Below, piece after piece: positions 51,440 to 58,867 of a stretch of 64,000 nucleotides of DNA. Source of the stretch: Rhodocyclaceae bacterium UBA1310 (GTDB lineage: Bacteria > Pseudomonadota > Gammaproteobacteria > Burkholderiales > Rhodocyclaceae). The notes below the pieces were generated by a model. It did no database searches and was not told the origin of the DNA. It worked only from the letters and a program-made list of their open reading frames with translations. Every line of letters starts with the position of its first letter. Within the stretch, counting starts at the first letter, position 1. Both the position numbers and the translations under genes were made by a program. The stretch covers positions 1-64,000 of the forward strand of contig DBTS01000064.1 in NCBI GenBank assembly GCA_002307175.1, in the 5' to 3' direction.

Positions 51440-52696
51440 TCAGTGCGGTTCCAGCCCGTCATGTAGTGACTGGCGATAGGCTCGCCAGGCGGGCAGCACA
51501 CCGATCAACGCTCCTGCCACGAGAGTGGCCAGGAGCAGTAGCCATTCCCCGGCACCGGGAGGCGCCAGTGGCAGGCTGAGCCCGTAGGTCTGCTGCAAGG
51601 TAGTCTGGAATCCTGCCTGCAGGCCATACAGCAGCGCCATGCCGCAAACGATTCCCGCCAGCACGAGTGCCAATGCCTCGCCGATCATCAGCGCAAACAG
51701 GCTGTGCGCGCAGAGCCCGATGGCGCGCAGGATCGCCATCTCGCGACGCCTCTCATTGAGCCCTGTGACCAGTGCAGTCAGTACGCCCAGCAGGCCGATA
51801 ACGATGACAAATACCGAAATCACCCGCAGCGCTTCTTCGGCCACATGCATGAGATTCCAGAGCTCGCTGAGGGCCACTCCAGGCAGAATCGCCATGAGTG
51901 GCTCGTCGCTATACTGATTGACCTTGCGCTGGTAGCGGAAGGTAGCCGCCTTTGATTTCAGGCCAACGAGAAAAGCGGTGATGGTTTCCGGGGGAGGGAT
52001 GGCCGATTCATCTGTCTGTGCAAGAATTCCTGTTGTGGCCAGCAGGGAGGGGCTGCCGTTGGACCAGCCCATGTGAATGGCGGTCATCCCCTCAAGACTG
52101 ATGTGGACTGTGTTGTCGACAGGCGTGCCGGTCGGCGCCAGGATGCCGGTCACGGTAAATGGCTGGTCGCTATGCTGGTACACAGCCCCTTCACCCGATC
52201 CGTGTGTCAGCACGATATGGTCACCGAGGTGATAACCAAGCCGGTGCGCTACGGTCGCCCCGAGCACCGCGTCATGTGCATGCGCAAAAGGCACTCCGCT
52301 GGAAAAGTGCAAGGGGAGGTGATTGCCGTACTGGTAGCGGGTGAAGTACGCGGCGCTGGTGGCCAGCACCGGGTAGCCACGATGGCTGTCGCCCAGCGAC
52401 AGTGGAATGCTCCAGGCCACAGCGGGGTCCCGGCTGAGGGCAAGGTAGCTGTCCCAGCCGATATTGTTGGTTGCATTTCCGATGCGGAAAACGCTGTAGA
52501 GCAGCAGTTCAACCGAGCCGGTTCGGGCACCAACGATCAGATCCGCACCGCTGACAGTGTTCTCGAATCCGTCATGAGTGGCTTCCCGCAGCCGCTCGAC
52601 GCCGATCAGCATAAGAATCGACAGCGCAACCGACAGCACACCGAGCCCGACACTGAGTCGCCGGTACAGCAGGCTCCTCCAGGCGAGTTTAAGCAT
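51440..52696 (-). CDS. FtsX-like ABC transporter permease (zinc-regulated)
   Basis: 418 residues. One N-terminal membrane helix (LSVGLGVLSVALSILMLIGV), a large periplasmic domain and three C-terminal helices (VISVFVIVIGLLGVLTALVT onward, LNERRREMAILRAIGL) identify a MacB-type FtsX permease. It overlaps the ATPase gene by 8 nt. With DUF2796 and DUF3299 neighbours it resembles the Zur-regulated Zrg zinc-uptake system of Vibrio (recalled). Import of zinc by a MacB-fold permease is unusual, so a lipoprotein- or chelate-release role is equally possible. Confidence 0.85.
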   Translation of the reverse strand: MLKLAWRSLLYRRLSVGLGVLSVALSILMLIGVERLREATHDGFENTVSGADLIVGARTGSVELLLYSVFRIGNATNNIGWDSYLALSRDPAVAWSIPLSLGDSHRGYPVLATSAAYFTRYQYGNHLPLHFSSGVPFAHAHDAVLGATVAHRLGYHLGDHIVLTHGSGEGAVYQHSDQPFTVTGILAPTGTPVDNTVHISLEGMTAIHMGWSNGSPSLLATTGILAQTDESAIPPPETITAFLVGLKSKAATFRYQRKVNQYSDEPLMAILPGVALSELWNLMHVAEEALRVISVFVIVIGLLGVLTALVTGLNERRREMAILRAIGLCAHSLFALMIGEALALVLAGIVCGMALLYGLQAGFQTTLQQTYGLSLPLAPPGAGEWLLLLATLVAGALIGVLPAWRAYRQSLHDGLEPH

Positions 52697-53372
52697 GCGG
52701 CACCTCCGCCGGCAGATTGATCGCCCCCAGCGCCAGACTGCAGGGAAAATACTGCGCCAACAGATGATCGTGACTCACCAGCAACACCGTGGTCTCGTGC
52801 GTATTGGCGAGCAGCAGCTCGACAAAGCGCTGGCGCATGTCCGCATCCAGCGCGCTGGTCGGTTCATCGGCGATCAGCAGTTCTGGCCGGCCGATCAGCG
52901 CACGCGCCACAGCCACACGCTGCTGCATGCCGACCGAGAGTCGGCTGGCCGGCGTGTGCAGATGCGCCTGCATGCCCAACGTTTCAAGCAGCGCCCCCGC
53001 GGCTGCCCTGGCATCACCGGCACGCTGACGGCGCAGTGCAGACACCTGGCAGGGCAGCATCACATTGTCCAGCACGCTCAGATAGGGCAACAGATTGAAT
53101 TGCTGGAAAACGTAGCCGATGTGGTCCGCCCTGAAGCGATCGCGTCGGGGAGCCCGCATGCGCGAGAGATCCTCTCCGAGAATGCGCAGTGAGCCGCGCT
53201 GTGGTGCCTGGATGCCGGTCAGCAGCGAGAGCAGCGTGCTCTTGCCGCTGCCACTGGGGCCGTGGAGAAATGTATGCACCCCGGACTGCAAGGAAAATTG
53301 TGGAATGCTCAGCGTCGGGGATGCGTTGCCCGGCCAGCGGAATTCGATATCAAGCAGTTCGATCAGGGCCAT
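52689..53372 (-). CDS. ABC transporter ATP-binding protein (zinc-regulated)
   Basis: 227 residues. Walker A LHGPSGSGKSTLLSLLTG, Q-loop VFQQFNLLPYLSVLDN, signature RLSVGMQQRVAVARALIG (LSVGMQ in place of the usual LSGGQ), Walker B LLIADEPTSALDADMR and the H-loop VLLVSHDHLL. It belongs to the LolD/MacB-like ATPases and pairs with the overlapping permease. Confidence 0.9.
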   Translation of the reverse strand: MALIELLDIEFRWPGNASPTLSIPQFSLQSGVHTFLHGPSGSGKSTLLSLLTGIQAPQRGSLRILGEDLSRMRAPRRDRFRADHIGYVFQQFNLLPYLSVLDNVMLPCQVSALRRQRAGDARAAAGALLETLGMQAHLHTPASRLSVGMQQRVAVARALIGRPELLIADEPTSALDADMRQRFVELLLANTHETTVLLVSHDHLLAQYFPCSLALGAINLPAEVPHA

Positions 53373-53430
53373 GGCAGGTCTTTCAGGGAAACATCTGTCT
53401 TGTTTACCGCGACGGAATGGATCAGCAGAA

Positions 53431-53943
53431 CTACTTCAGGATGATGGGCTGGCCGCTCTGCAGCCGGAGTTCCTTCTGTCCGGAAGGTGCTGCAATGTCC
53501 ACCGTCAGGTTATGCATGCGTGGAAACATGCCCCATATCGGCAAATCAATCTGGGTGGGCAGCTTCGTGCAGTAATAACTGAACTCACCGGATACGTCGC
53601 TGTGTTCCGTCTTGCCCAGCTCGGGCAGATTCAGCGTGCGCGTCTGGAGCTGGCAGTTTCCGTTGAGCGTAAATAGATTGGCCGGATCGCGCAACGCGGC
53701 AATCGCATGGACAACCACAGCACTTTCCGCTGCATTGGTGGACGCGTGCTCGAAACCGTAAATGTTGTCGGCCGGAGAGGTGAAGGAGAGCGTCACGGTT
53801 TTTTCATCAATCGCCACATCCAGATCAGCCGTGCCGTGTACATGGGCGCCGTGTTCATGAGCGAATGCCCCGGACGCAAGCAGGGCAAGAGCCAGGGCGG
53901 AAATACCATGAAAGGGGCGAATGTCTGAAAATGCTATAAACAT
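53431..53943 (-). CDS. DUF2796 periplasmic zinc-binding protein (ZrgA-like)
   Basis: 170 residues. A signal peptide (ISALALALLASGAFA) is followed immediately by HEHGAHVHGTADLDVAIDEK, a histidine-rich zinc site typical of DUF2796. NIYGFEHAS and QIDLPIWGMFPRMHNLTVDI are the other family blocks; the second His-rich loop of longer members is absent. AAGG lies 8 nt before the ATG at 53943. An upstream ATG at 53991 would overlap the DUF3299 stop (ATGA) but gives an overly long signal. Confidence 0.85.
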   Translation of the reverse strand: MFIAFSDIRPFHGISALALALLASGAFAHEHGAHVHGTADLDVAIDEKTVTLSFTSPADNIYGFEHASTNAAESAVVVHAIAALRDPANLFTLNGNCQLQTRTLNLPELGKTEHSDVSGEFSYYCTKLPTQIDLPIWGMFPRMHNLTVDIAAPSGQKELRLQSGQPIILK

Positions 53944-53987
53944 ATAGGGTACCTTAACCAAAAGATGTTTGGAGCAAAGGAATTGGC

Positions 53988-54671
53988 TCATGAATTTTGG
54001 GCTGTCTCCAGCGAAATCGCCTGGGCATCCATCGAATATCCGTAATCAATATCCGAAGCACCATCTACAAGAAACAGGTTGGCTTTCGCGGCTTTCACTT
54101 TCAGACGCCCCGTGACAACCATCGTCGAGAACATCGGCGGATGCGGGTAACCCTGCGGAAAACGTACGAAGATGATCTGGTTGGGAGGAGGAGGGGGCAC
54201 ATGGATACAGGCTCCGACCAGCGGAACAAGCAGAAATTCGGTAACGTTGCGGCGATCCCTGGTCAGGGGCAGCACATAGCCCTGAATCTGGATGAGCTGG
54301 TTATCCAGCCCCGTCATGACTTCACCTGTACGGCGTTTCTCAAAAGCCTCCACCCTATCCACAAGTTTCGAGACGTCGCGGAAATCCTGTTTCAGGACCT
54401 GCCTTTCCCCGTCCGTGTAATCCTGCGGACTCATTTTCATTTCCGTCAGCATCTGCTGCGTGGTGCGTTGTTCGACGGCCATGGCCAAACGCTTCTGCTG
54501 CGCCTGAGCGAGCGATTTGAGCACCTGTCGCAGAGCAATATCATCGGGCTGCAGATCTGCCCAGAGCACCTTTCTTGCCGCCTGTTCCTCGGCGGCAGCA
54601 TTTAGCCCCGCGAGGGCAAGCAGGCTGACGAAACCGCCAAGCAGAATAGGGCGCAGTGAAGACATCTTCAT
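53988..54671 (-). CDS. DUF3299 periplasmic protein
   Basis: 227 residues. A signal peptide (PILLGGFVSLLALAGLNAAA) is followed by a coiled segment (about 75-120) and the DUF3299 core: NQLIQIQGYVLPLTRDRRNV, TEFLLVPLVGACIHVPPPPP and MFSTMVVTGRLKVKAAKANL. The CIHVPPPPPNQ motif may bind a metal. It is the first gene of the leftward zinc operon, 133 nt from the first Zur-like site. The family occurs in the same operons as DUF2796. Confidence 0.87.
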   Translation of the reverse strand: MKMSSLRPILLGGFVSLLALAGLNAAAEEQAARKVLWADLQPDDIALRQVLKSLAQAQQKRLAMAVEQRTTQQMLTEMKMSPQDYTDGERQVLKQDFRDVSKLVDRVEAFEKRRTGEVMTGLDNQLIQIQGYVLPLTRDRRNVTEFLLVPLVGACIHVPPPPPNQIIFVRFPQGYPHPPMFSTMVVTGRLKVKAAKANLFLVDGASDIDYGYSMDAQAISLETAQNS

Positions 54672-54798
54672 GGTGGATCACCAAAATCCGGCGGGTTTAG
54701 CTATTCAGGTTTCTGGCAGTCTGACAGAAAAAATAGCCGGGGCACAAGAATGCTTCCGTGCGACCCGAAGTACGCTGAAAAAGTTCCTGGAGAAGCAT

Positions 54799-54817
54799 AA
54801 TGCAACACTGTTGCATT
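54799..54817. promoter_or_regulatory. Zur-like box 1
   Basis: AATGCAACACTGTTGCATT is a near-perfect dyad (9 bp each side of one centre base) in the 232-nt divergent region between two zinc operons. Fur-family Zur sites are dyads of this size and pattern. Its centre is 37 bp from the second box. Confidence 0.75.
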
Positions 54818-54835
54818 TATACCGCACCCCATTAT

Positions 54836-54854
54836 AATGCAACTCAGTTGCAAC
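54836..54854. promoter_or_regulatory. Zur-like box 2
   Basis: AATGCAACTCAGTTGCAAC repeats the TGCAAC-TTGCA dyad of box 1. One box per divergent promoter would allow both operons to be shut off by zinc-loaded Zur. Confidence 0.72.
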
Positions 54855-54903
54855 AACACCGACCCCACCCACCACGGGATGCAGGCCGGAGAAAAGGAGT
54901 CAG

Positions 54904-55575
54904 ATGGGCGATATCTTTCATGCTGGGCTGGCCGATGGGGAGCCTGGGTTTTGTGCCATAACCGAAGTCGGAGACCTGATCCGCATCTTTGACCCCAAAA
55001 TTAACGCCATCGCCCTTTCTCGCGAGCCCGTACCAGCCATCCAGCGATATTTTGACGATACTGCACAGGATGGACAGATTGCACGCGGCTTCCGTGTGCG
55101 TGTTCGGGCGGGAGCCAAAATCTCCGAATCGCTCCTGCCAGAGGATCGTGCCTGGGGGCGGCAAAGCCTTCTTGCGGACATTCGTTTCCTGACCGAAATT
55201 CTCTGTGATCTGCTCGGTGCGCCAATGGCCGGAGTCCGCATGGAAGTTCTCGATCGCCCGATGTGCCCACGTTTTCATGTCGATCACGTTGGCATTCGAT
55301 TACTCTGCACCTACCGTGGAGCCAGTACGGATTACCTGCCAGGAAGGGCTGCCAATCGCGCCTGTCTGGGCACAGCCGCCGGGCCAAACGATATGTCGTC
55401 GGGGCTGATTCTCGACCCCGATGCCATCAGGACCGTAGCCCCGTTCTCGATTCTGCTGATCAAGGGCGCAGCGTGGCAGGGAAATATTGCCCACGGTGCC
55501 ATCCATCGGTCCCCCCCGGTCACTCCCGAGTCCGGCCCCCGCGTTCTGCTGGCGGTCGATGCCATCTGGGATTAA
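54904..55575 (+). CDS. DUF1826 protein (zinc-responsive)
   Basis: 223 residues, no signal peptide. Conserved parts are MCPRFHVDHVGIRLLCTYRG (an H-x-D pattern) and LLIKGAAWQGNIAHGAIHRS with a later histidine, followed by RVLLAVDAIWD. The H-x-D ... H-R layout recalls iron/2-oxoglutarate dioxygenases or other cupins, but the family is uncharacterised. DUF1826 genes often sit beside the COG0523 GTPase in Zur regulons. It starts 49 nt after Zur-like box 2 and 20 nt before the GTPase gene. Confidence 0.87.
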   Translation: MGDIFHAGLADGEPGFCAITEVGDLIRIFDPKINAIALSREPVPAIQRYFDDTAQDGQIARGFRVRVRAGAKISESLLPEDRAWGRQSLLADIRFLTEILCDLLGAPMAGVRMEVLDRPMCPRFHVDHVGIRLLCTYRGASTDYLPGRAANRACLGTAAGPNDMSSGLILDPDAIRTVAPFSILLIKGAAWQGNIAHGAIHRSPPVTPESGPRVLLAVDAIWD

Positions 55576-55595
55576 GCATTTTTTTCGGAGTCATG

Positions 55596-56807
55596 ATGAA
55601 GCAATTGCCTGTTACTGTCCTGTCCGGGTTTCTCGGTGCGGGGAAAACCACTCTTCTCAAGCACATTCTGGAAAATCGGGAAAACCGTCGTGTCGCACTG
55701 ATCGTCAACGACATGTCGGAAGTCAACATCGACGCGGAGCTCGTCCGCCAGGGCGGTGCGGCACTCTCACGTACCGACGAGAAGATGATCGAGATGAGCA
55801 ATGGATGCATCTGCTGCACGCTGAGGGAAGATCTGCTCATTGAAGTGCGAAGGCTGGCAGAGGAGAAAAGGTTTGATTACCTGGTGATCGAATCGACTGG
55901 CATCTCGGAGCCCATGCCAGTCGCCGAAACCTTTACCTTTACAGACGAACTCGGGCGTAGCCTGGGCGATATCGCCAGGCTCGACACCATGGTAACCGTC
56001 GTGGACGCCTGCAACTTCCTGCGTGACTACCACTCGCGTGACAGCCTGCAGGAGCGTGGCGAGTCGACGGGGAATGAGGATGACCGAACGGTTGTAGACC
56101 TGCTCGTCGAGCAGATCGAATTCTGCAATGTAGTTGTTCTCAACAAGATCGACCTGGTCACTGTTGAAGACAAAAAACATCTGCACGGCATTATCGCCAG
56201 CCTTAACCCGCAGGCACGTATCATCGAAGCAATGTTCGGCCAGATTCCCCTTGATACGGTACTGGATACCGGCCTGTTCGATTTCGACCAGGCGGCCCAG
56301 GCTCCCGGCTGGCTGCAGGAATTGCGTGGCAGCCATATCCCCGAGTCGGAAACCTACGGAATCACGAGCTTTGTCTATCGCGCCCGCAAACCGTTTCATC
56401 CGGCACGCCTGTGGCAGGCCATGCACCAGCCCTGGCACGGTGTTCTCCGTTCCAAAGGGTATTTCTGGCTCGCCACGCGCATGGAAGTAGCGGGTGAATG
56501 GGCGCTGGCGGGTTCTGTGAAGCGGCATGGACCTGCCGGCATGTGGTGGGCCTGTGTGGATCGTGAGCAATGGCCGCAGGATGATGAGGAACGCGCCAGA
56601 ATAATGGAACGCTGGGATCCTACTTTTGGTGATCGCCGTCAGGAACTTGTGGTGATCGGCAGCAATATGGATGAGTCAGGTCTGCGCCGCATGCTGGATG
56701 CCTGCCTGCTCACCGATGCGGAACTGCTCGCCGGCCCCTTCGCGTGGTCGGCCATGCAGGATCCCTTTCCGCACTGGTACCGGCTGAACGAAGAGTTTGA
56801 TGCCTGA
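55596..56807 (+). CDS. zigA: COG0523 zinc metallochaperone GTPase (ZigA-type)
   Basis: 403 residues. Walker A VLSGFLGAGKTTLLKHILEN, the zinc motif GCICCTLRED (CxCC), G-elements YLVIESTGISEPMP and VVLNKIDLV, and a C-terminal CobW_C domain (YWLATRMEVAGEWALAGSVK). COG0523 GTPases deliver zinc to client enzymes under zinc starvation. CGGAG at 55586-55590 is 5 nt before the ATG at 55596, preferred over the ATG at 55593. It follows DUF1826 in the rightward Zur operon. Confidence 0.93.
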   Translation: MKQLPVTVLSGFLGAGKTTLLKHILENRENRRVALIVNDMSEVNIDAELVRQGGAALSRTDEKMIEMSNGCICCTLREDLLIEVRRLAEEKRFDYLVIESTGISEPMPVAETFTFTDELGRSLGDIARLDTMVTVVDACNFLRDYHSRDSLQERGESTGNEDDRTVVDLLVEQIEFCNVVVLNKIDLVTVEDKKHLHGIIASLNPQARIIEAMFGQIPLDTVLDTGLFDFDQAAQAPGWLQELRGSHIPESETYGITSFVYRARKPFHPARLWQAMHQPWHGVLRSKGYFWLATRMEVAGEWALAGSVKRHGPAGMWWACVDREQWPQDDEERARIMERWDPTFGDRRQELVVIGSNMDESGLRRMLDACLLTDAELLAGPFAWSAMQDPFPHWYRLNEEFDA

Positions 56808-56897
56808 GCCGGCATCATCGCGATGAATTTGAACAGCCCCTGCCATTTTCAGGACGGGGCTGAGGAATCTCACAGGATAACCGCAGGGAGTTCGTAA

Positions 56898-57173
56898 ATG
56901 CCAATTTATCAGTATGCGCCGGAAGCGGGAAACTGCCCACAGTGCGGCGGGCATTTCGATGTCATCCAGAAGATAGACGATCCACCGCTGACGCTTTGTC
57001 CCCAATGCGACAGACCGGTTCATCGTGAAATCTGTCCTGTCGCATTGGGCGGCAGCCTGCAGTTGCAACCCTCCGATGTCGAGCGCAATGGCTTCGTGCA
57101 ATATCGGCGCCTGGAGCACGGTGTTTATGAAAAAACAGCTGGCAAAGGCCCGGATCATCTTTTTGCTGACTAA
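56898..57173 (+). CDS. FmdB-like zinc-ribbon protein
   Basis: 91 residues. Two CxxC knuckles (NCPQCGGHFDVIQ and LCPQCDRPVHREI) form a zinc ribbon like the regulatory FmdB family, with MPIYQYAPEAG close to the family's MPIYEY start. It may need the zinc supplied by the neighbouring GTPase or be a partner of a zinc-dependent enzyme; no role is proved. It lies 90 nt after ZigA. The next bases hold the adhE remnant. Confidence 0.75.
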   Translation: MPIYQYAPEAGNCPQCGGHFDVIQKIDDPPLTLCPQCDRPVHREICPVALGGSLQLQPSDVERNGFVQYRRLEHGVYEKTAGKGPDHLFAD

Positions 57174-57183
57174 ACACGCATAT

Positions 57184-57229
57184 CCAAGGTTTCCGCTGAT
57201 TACGGAAGGGCTTATCAGGACTTCCAATA
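57184..57229 (+). pseudogene. Remnant of an adhE 3' end
   Basis: Codons 57184-57201 spell PRFPLI, as in NPRFPLI of AdhE. The 22 bases 57199-57220 are identical to adhE bases 51340-51361, and GRAYQDFQ plus a TAA follow. About 30 bp of the true gene (the SEIRQLLLDSYY part) are missing and the frame changes. It is a degenerate duplicate of the adhE end, placed just before a terminator. Confidence 0.65.
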
Positions 57230-57254
57230 ACCAGACAGGATAGTCATACTGCGG

Positions 57255-57279
57255 GGGAGCCGATGTGGCTCCCTTTTTT
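57255..57279 (+). terminator. Rho-independent terminator
   Basis: GGGAGCC (57255-57261) and GGCTCCC (57267-57273) with a 5-nt loop and six T. It lies after the zinc operon and the adhE remnant; before any insertion it may have been adhE's terminator. Confidence 0.85.
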
Positions 57280-57302
57280 GTTGCTGCATTGGCGATACCA
57301 AC

Positions 57303-57677
57303 ATGCATCCAACCGAAATGATCCGCCCGTACGATCTTGAAGGGCTACTGCATCTTCTGCCGTCATCGCAAGGTGGCAGAACGGCACCCGCTTACACTGG
57401 CTATCGACCTGCGCACAAGCTCTACGACAACTATTTGAGTTCTGGCATTCACGACTATCCCGAAACAGGGCTGGCGCGGCCAGGAGAAACTACGCCCACG
57501 AGGGTGTGGCTGATTACGCCGGAAGTGTATCCAGGCAGCCTGTGGGTGGGGCGTGTGCTGGATATTTCCGAAGGGCAGCGCTGCGTGGGTTCATTCACGA
57601 TCACCCTGGTATGCAAGCCCATCTTGATTGGAGAGCCCTCAGAATACTCGCCACAATGGAAGGCACCGGATCTCTGA
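57303..57677 (+). CDS. Stand-alone EF-Tu domain 3-like protein
   Basis: 124 residues. SSQGGRTAPAYTGYRPAHKL aligns with the GRHTPFFKGYRPQF block of EF-Tu domain 3. RPGETTPTRVWLITPEVYPG then follows the PGDNIKMVVTLIHP strand, and VLDISEGQRCVGSFTITLV the IREGGRTVGAG end. No GTPase domain is present. Homologous short proteins are known in other proteobacteria (recalled) but their role is not. Single gene between the terminator and a convergent LysR gene. Confidence 0.75.
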   Translation: MHPTEMIRPYDLEGLLHLLPSSQGGRTAPAYTGYRPAHKLYDNYLSSGIHDYPETGLARPGETTPTRVWLITPEVYPGSLWVGRVLDISEGQRCVGSFTITLVCKPILIGEPSEYSPQWKAPDL

Positions 57678-57765
57678 GGTAGTAGCCGCCCGGGTTCTTT
57701 ATGTTTGCAACAGCACTCACTCTCGGAAGATTGGGGCGTGAAGATGAGCGGTAGTTCCTCTGTTT

Positions 57766-58716
57766 TCAATCGGGCTGTCGCTCATGATGCTCCGCAAACT
57801 CCTTGCGGATGGCTTCGCTGACAAGTTGCATTGGAACGGAATAGTGGCGATTACGGCGATGAATCAGGCCGTAGCTGGTCAGATGAACTGTTAGCGGTAC
57901 AGGCAGGCGTTCGAGCATGCCGATGTTGCGGTAGAAGGCGAGCAGGGATTTCGGCATCAAGGTAACCATATCCGTTTGCTGCACCATGGAAAAGGTCAGG
58001 GTTGTCGAGGCCGTCTCCACGAGATTCTGTGGTGCCGCCAACTGAGCCTCGCGGAAGATCTGGTTGAATATCTCGCGCAGCGGAGTAGGGCGGGGCTGCA
58101 CCACCCATGGATATTGGCTCAGCGCGGCCAGACTGGTTTCTGCGCGGACAAGTTCTGGATGCCCCTTTCGCGCCACAACCTCAATGAACTCCTCTCCGAA
58201 AGCCTCAAACGCCAGTTCTTCGCTTTTCCACCCGAACGGAATACGCGCCGCCAGCAGATCCAGTTCGCCGCATTCAAGCGCTTTTAATAGAACGTCACTG
58301 GTATCGACAGCAACGAAGATTTCGAGTTTCGGATGACTCGCCTTGAGCCGCCCCAACGCACGCGGAATCAGGCTACCGGCCAGGGACCCCATGGCGCCGA
58401 TTCTCAGTTTGCCAAGATTGCCTTCGTGCAGCGCGGCAAGTTCAGAGTGAAAAGCCTCAATGTCAGCAAACACCAGCCGGGCGTGGTGGATCGCCGCATC
58501 CCCCAGTGCATTTGGCAGAAGGCCACGAGAGGTCCGTTGAAACAGCGTTTCTCCCACCAATCCTTCCAGCTCATGCAGCGCCTTCGTTACAGCAGGTTGC
58601 GTCAAGGCCATGGCTTCGGCGCAACGCCGAAGAGAGCCGTTCTCGCCCAGCAGATACAGCAATTGCAGATGTCTCAGGCGCAACCTGCTGCGCACGTGTT
58701 CCAGCGAATGAATCAT
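57766..58716 (-). CDS. LysR-family regulator (probable controller of the dehydratase)
   Basis: 316 residues. HTH RHLQLLYLLGENGSLRRCAE with AMALTQPAVTKALHELEGLV, then a type 2 effector domain (LRIGAMGSLAGSLIPRALGR and VFADIEAFHSELAALHEGN). It resembles the GbpR/pcaQ subgroup that binds sugar acids or aromatics. Divergent from the enolase-superfamily gene; the 151-nt region between them contains AT-rich TTATGGCTTATGAA-type DNA (about 58734-58747) that could be its site. Confidence 0.88.
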   Translation of the reverse strand: MIHSLEHVRSRLRLRHLQLLYLLGENGSLRRCAEAMALTQPAVTKALHELEGLVGETLFQRTSRGLLPNALGDAAIHHARLVFADIEAFHSELAALHEGNLGKLRIGAMGSLAGSLIPRALGRLKASHPKLEIFVAVDTSDVLLKALECGELDLLAARIPFGWKSEELAFEAFGEEFIEVVARKGHPELVRAETSLAALSQYPWVVQPRPTPLREIFNQIFREAQLAAPQNLVETASTTLTFSMVQQTDMVTLMPKSLLAFYRNIGMLERLPVPLTVHLTSYGLIHRRNRHYSVPMQLVSEAIRKEFAEHHERQPD

Positions 58717-58867
58717 GGCAGTGAAAACCTTTGGTTATGGCTTATGAAGAAAGATTCAATTTTCGTAATCACAAGCATGACGGACACTGTTTGCCATCCG
58801 CAATTGCTGCAAGCCCCAGGATTGGGGAAACAGCCGGAAATCCAGACTCAATCGAGGAGACATCAAT

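Noticed and set aside
51340..57220. A tyrosine-recombinase attachment-site pair around the zinc block
   Set aside because: A 22-bp gene-end repeat is typical of such att sites, but no integrase, excisionase or transposase lies between the copies, and adhE is not a usual integration target. Homologous or illegitimate recombination is equally likely.
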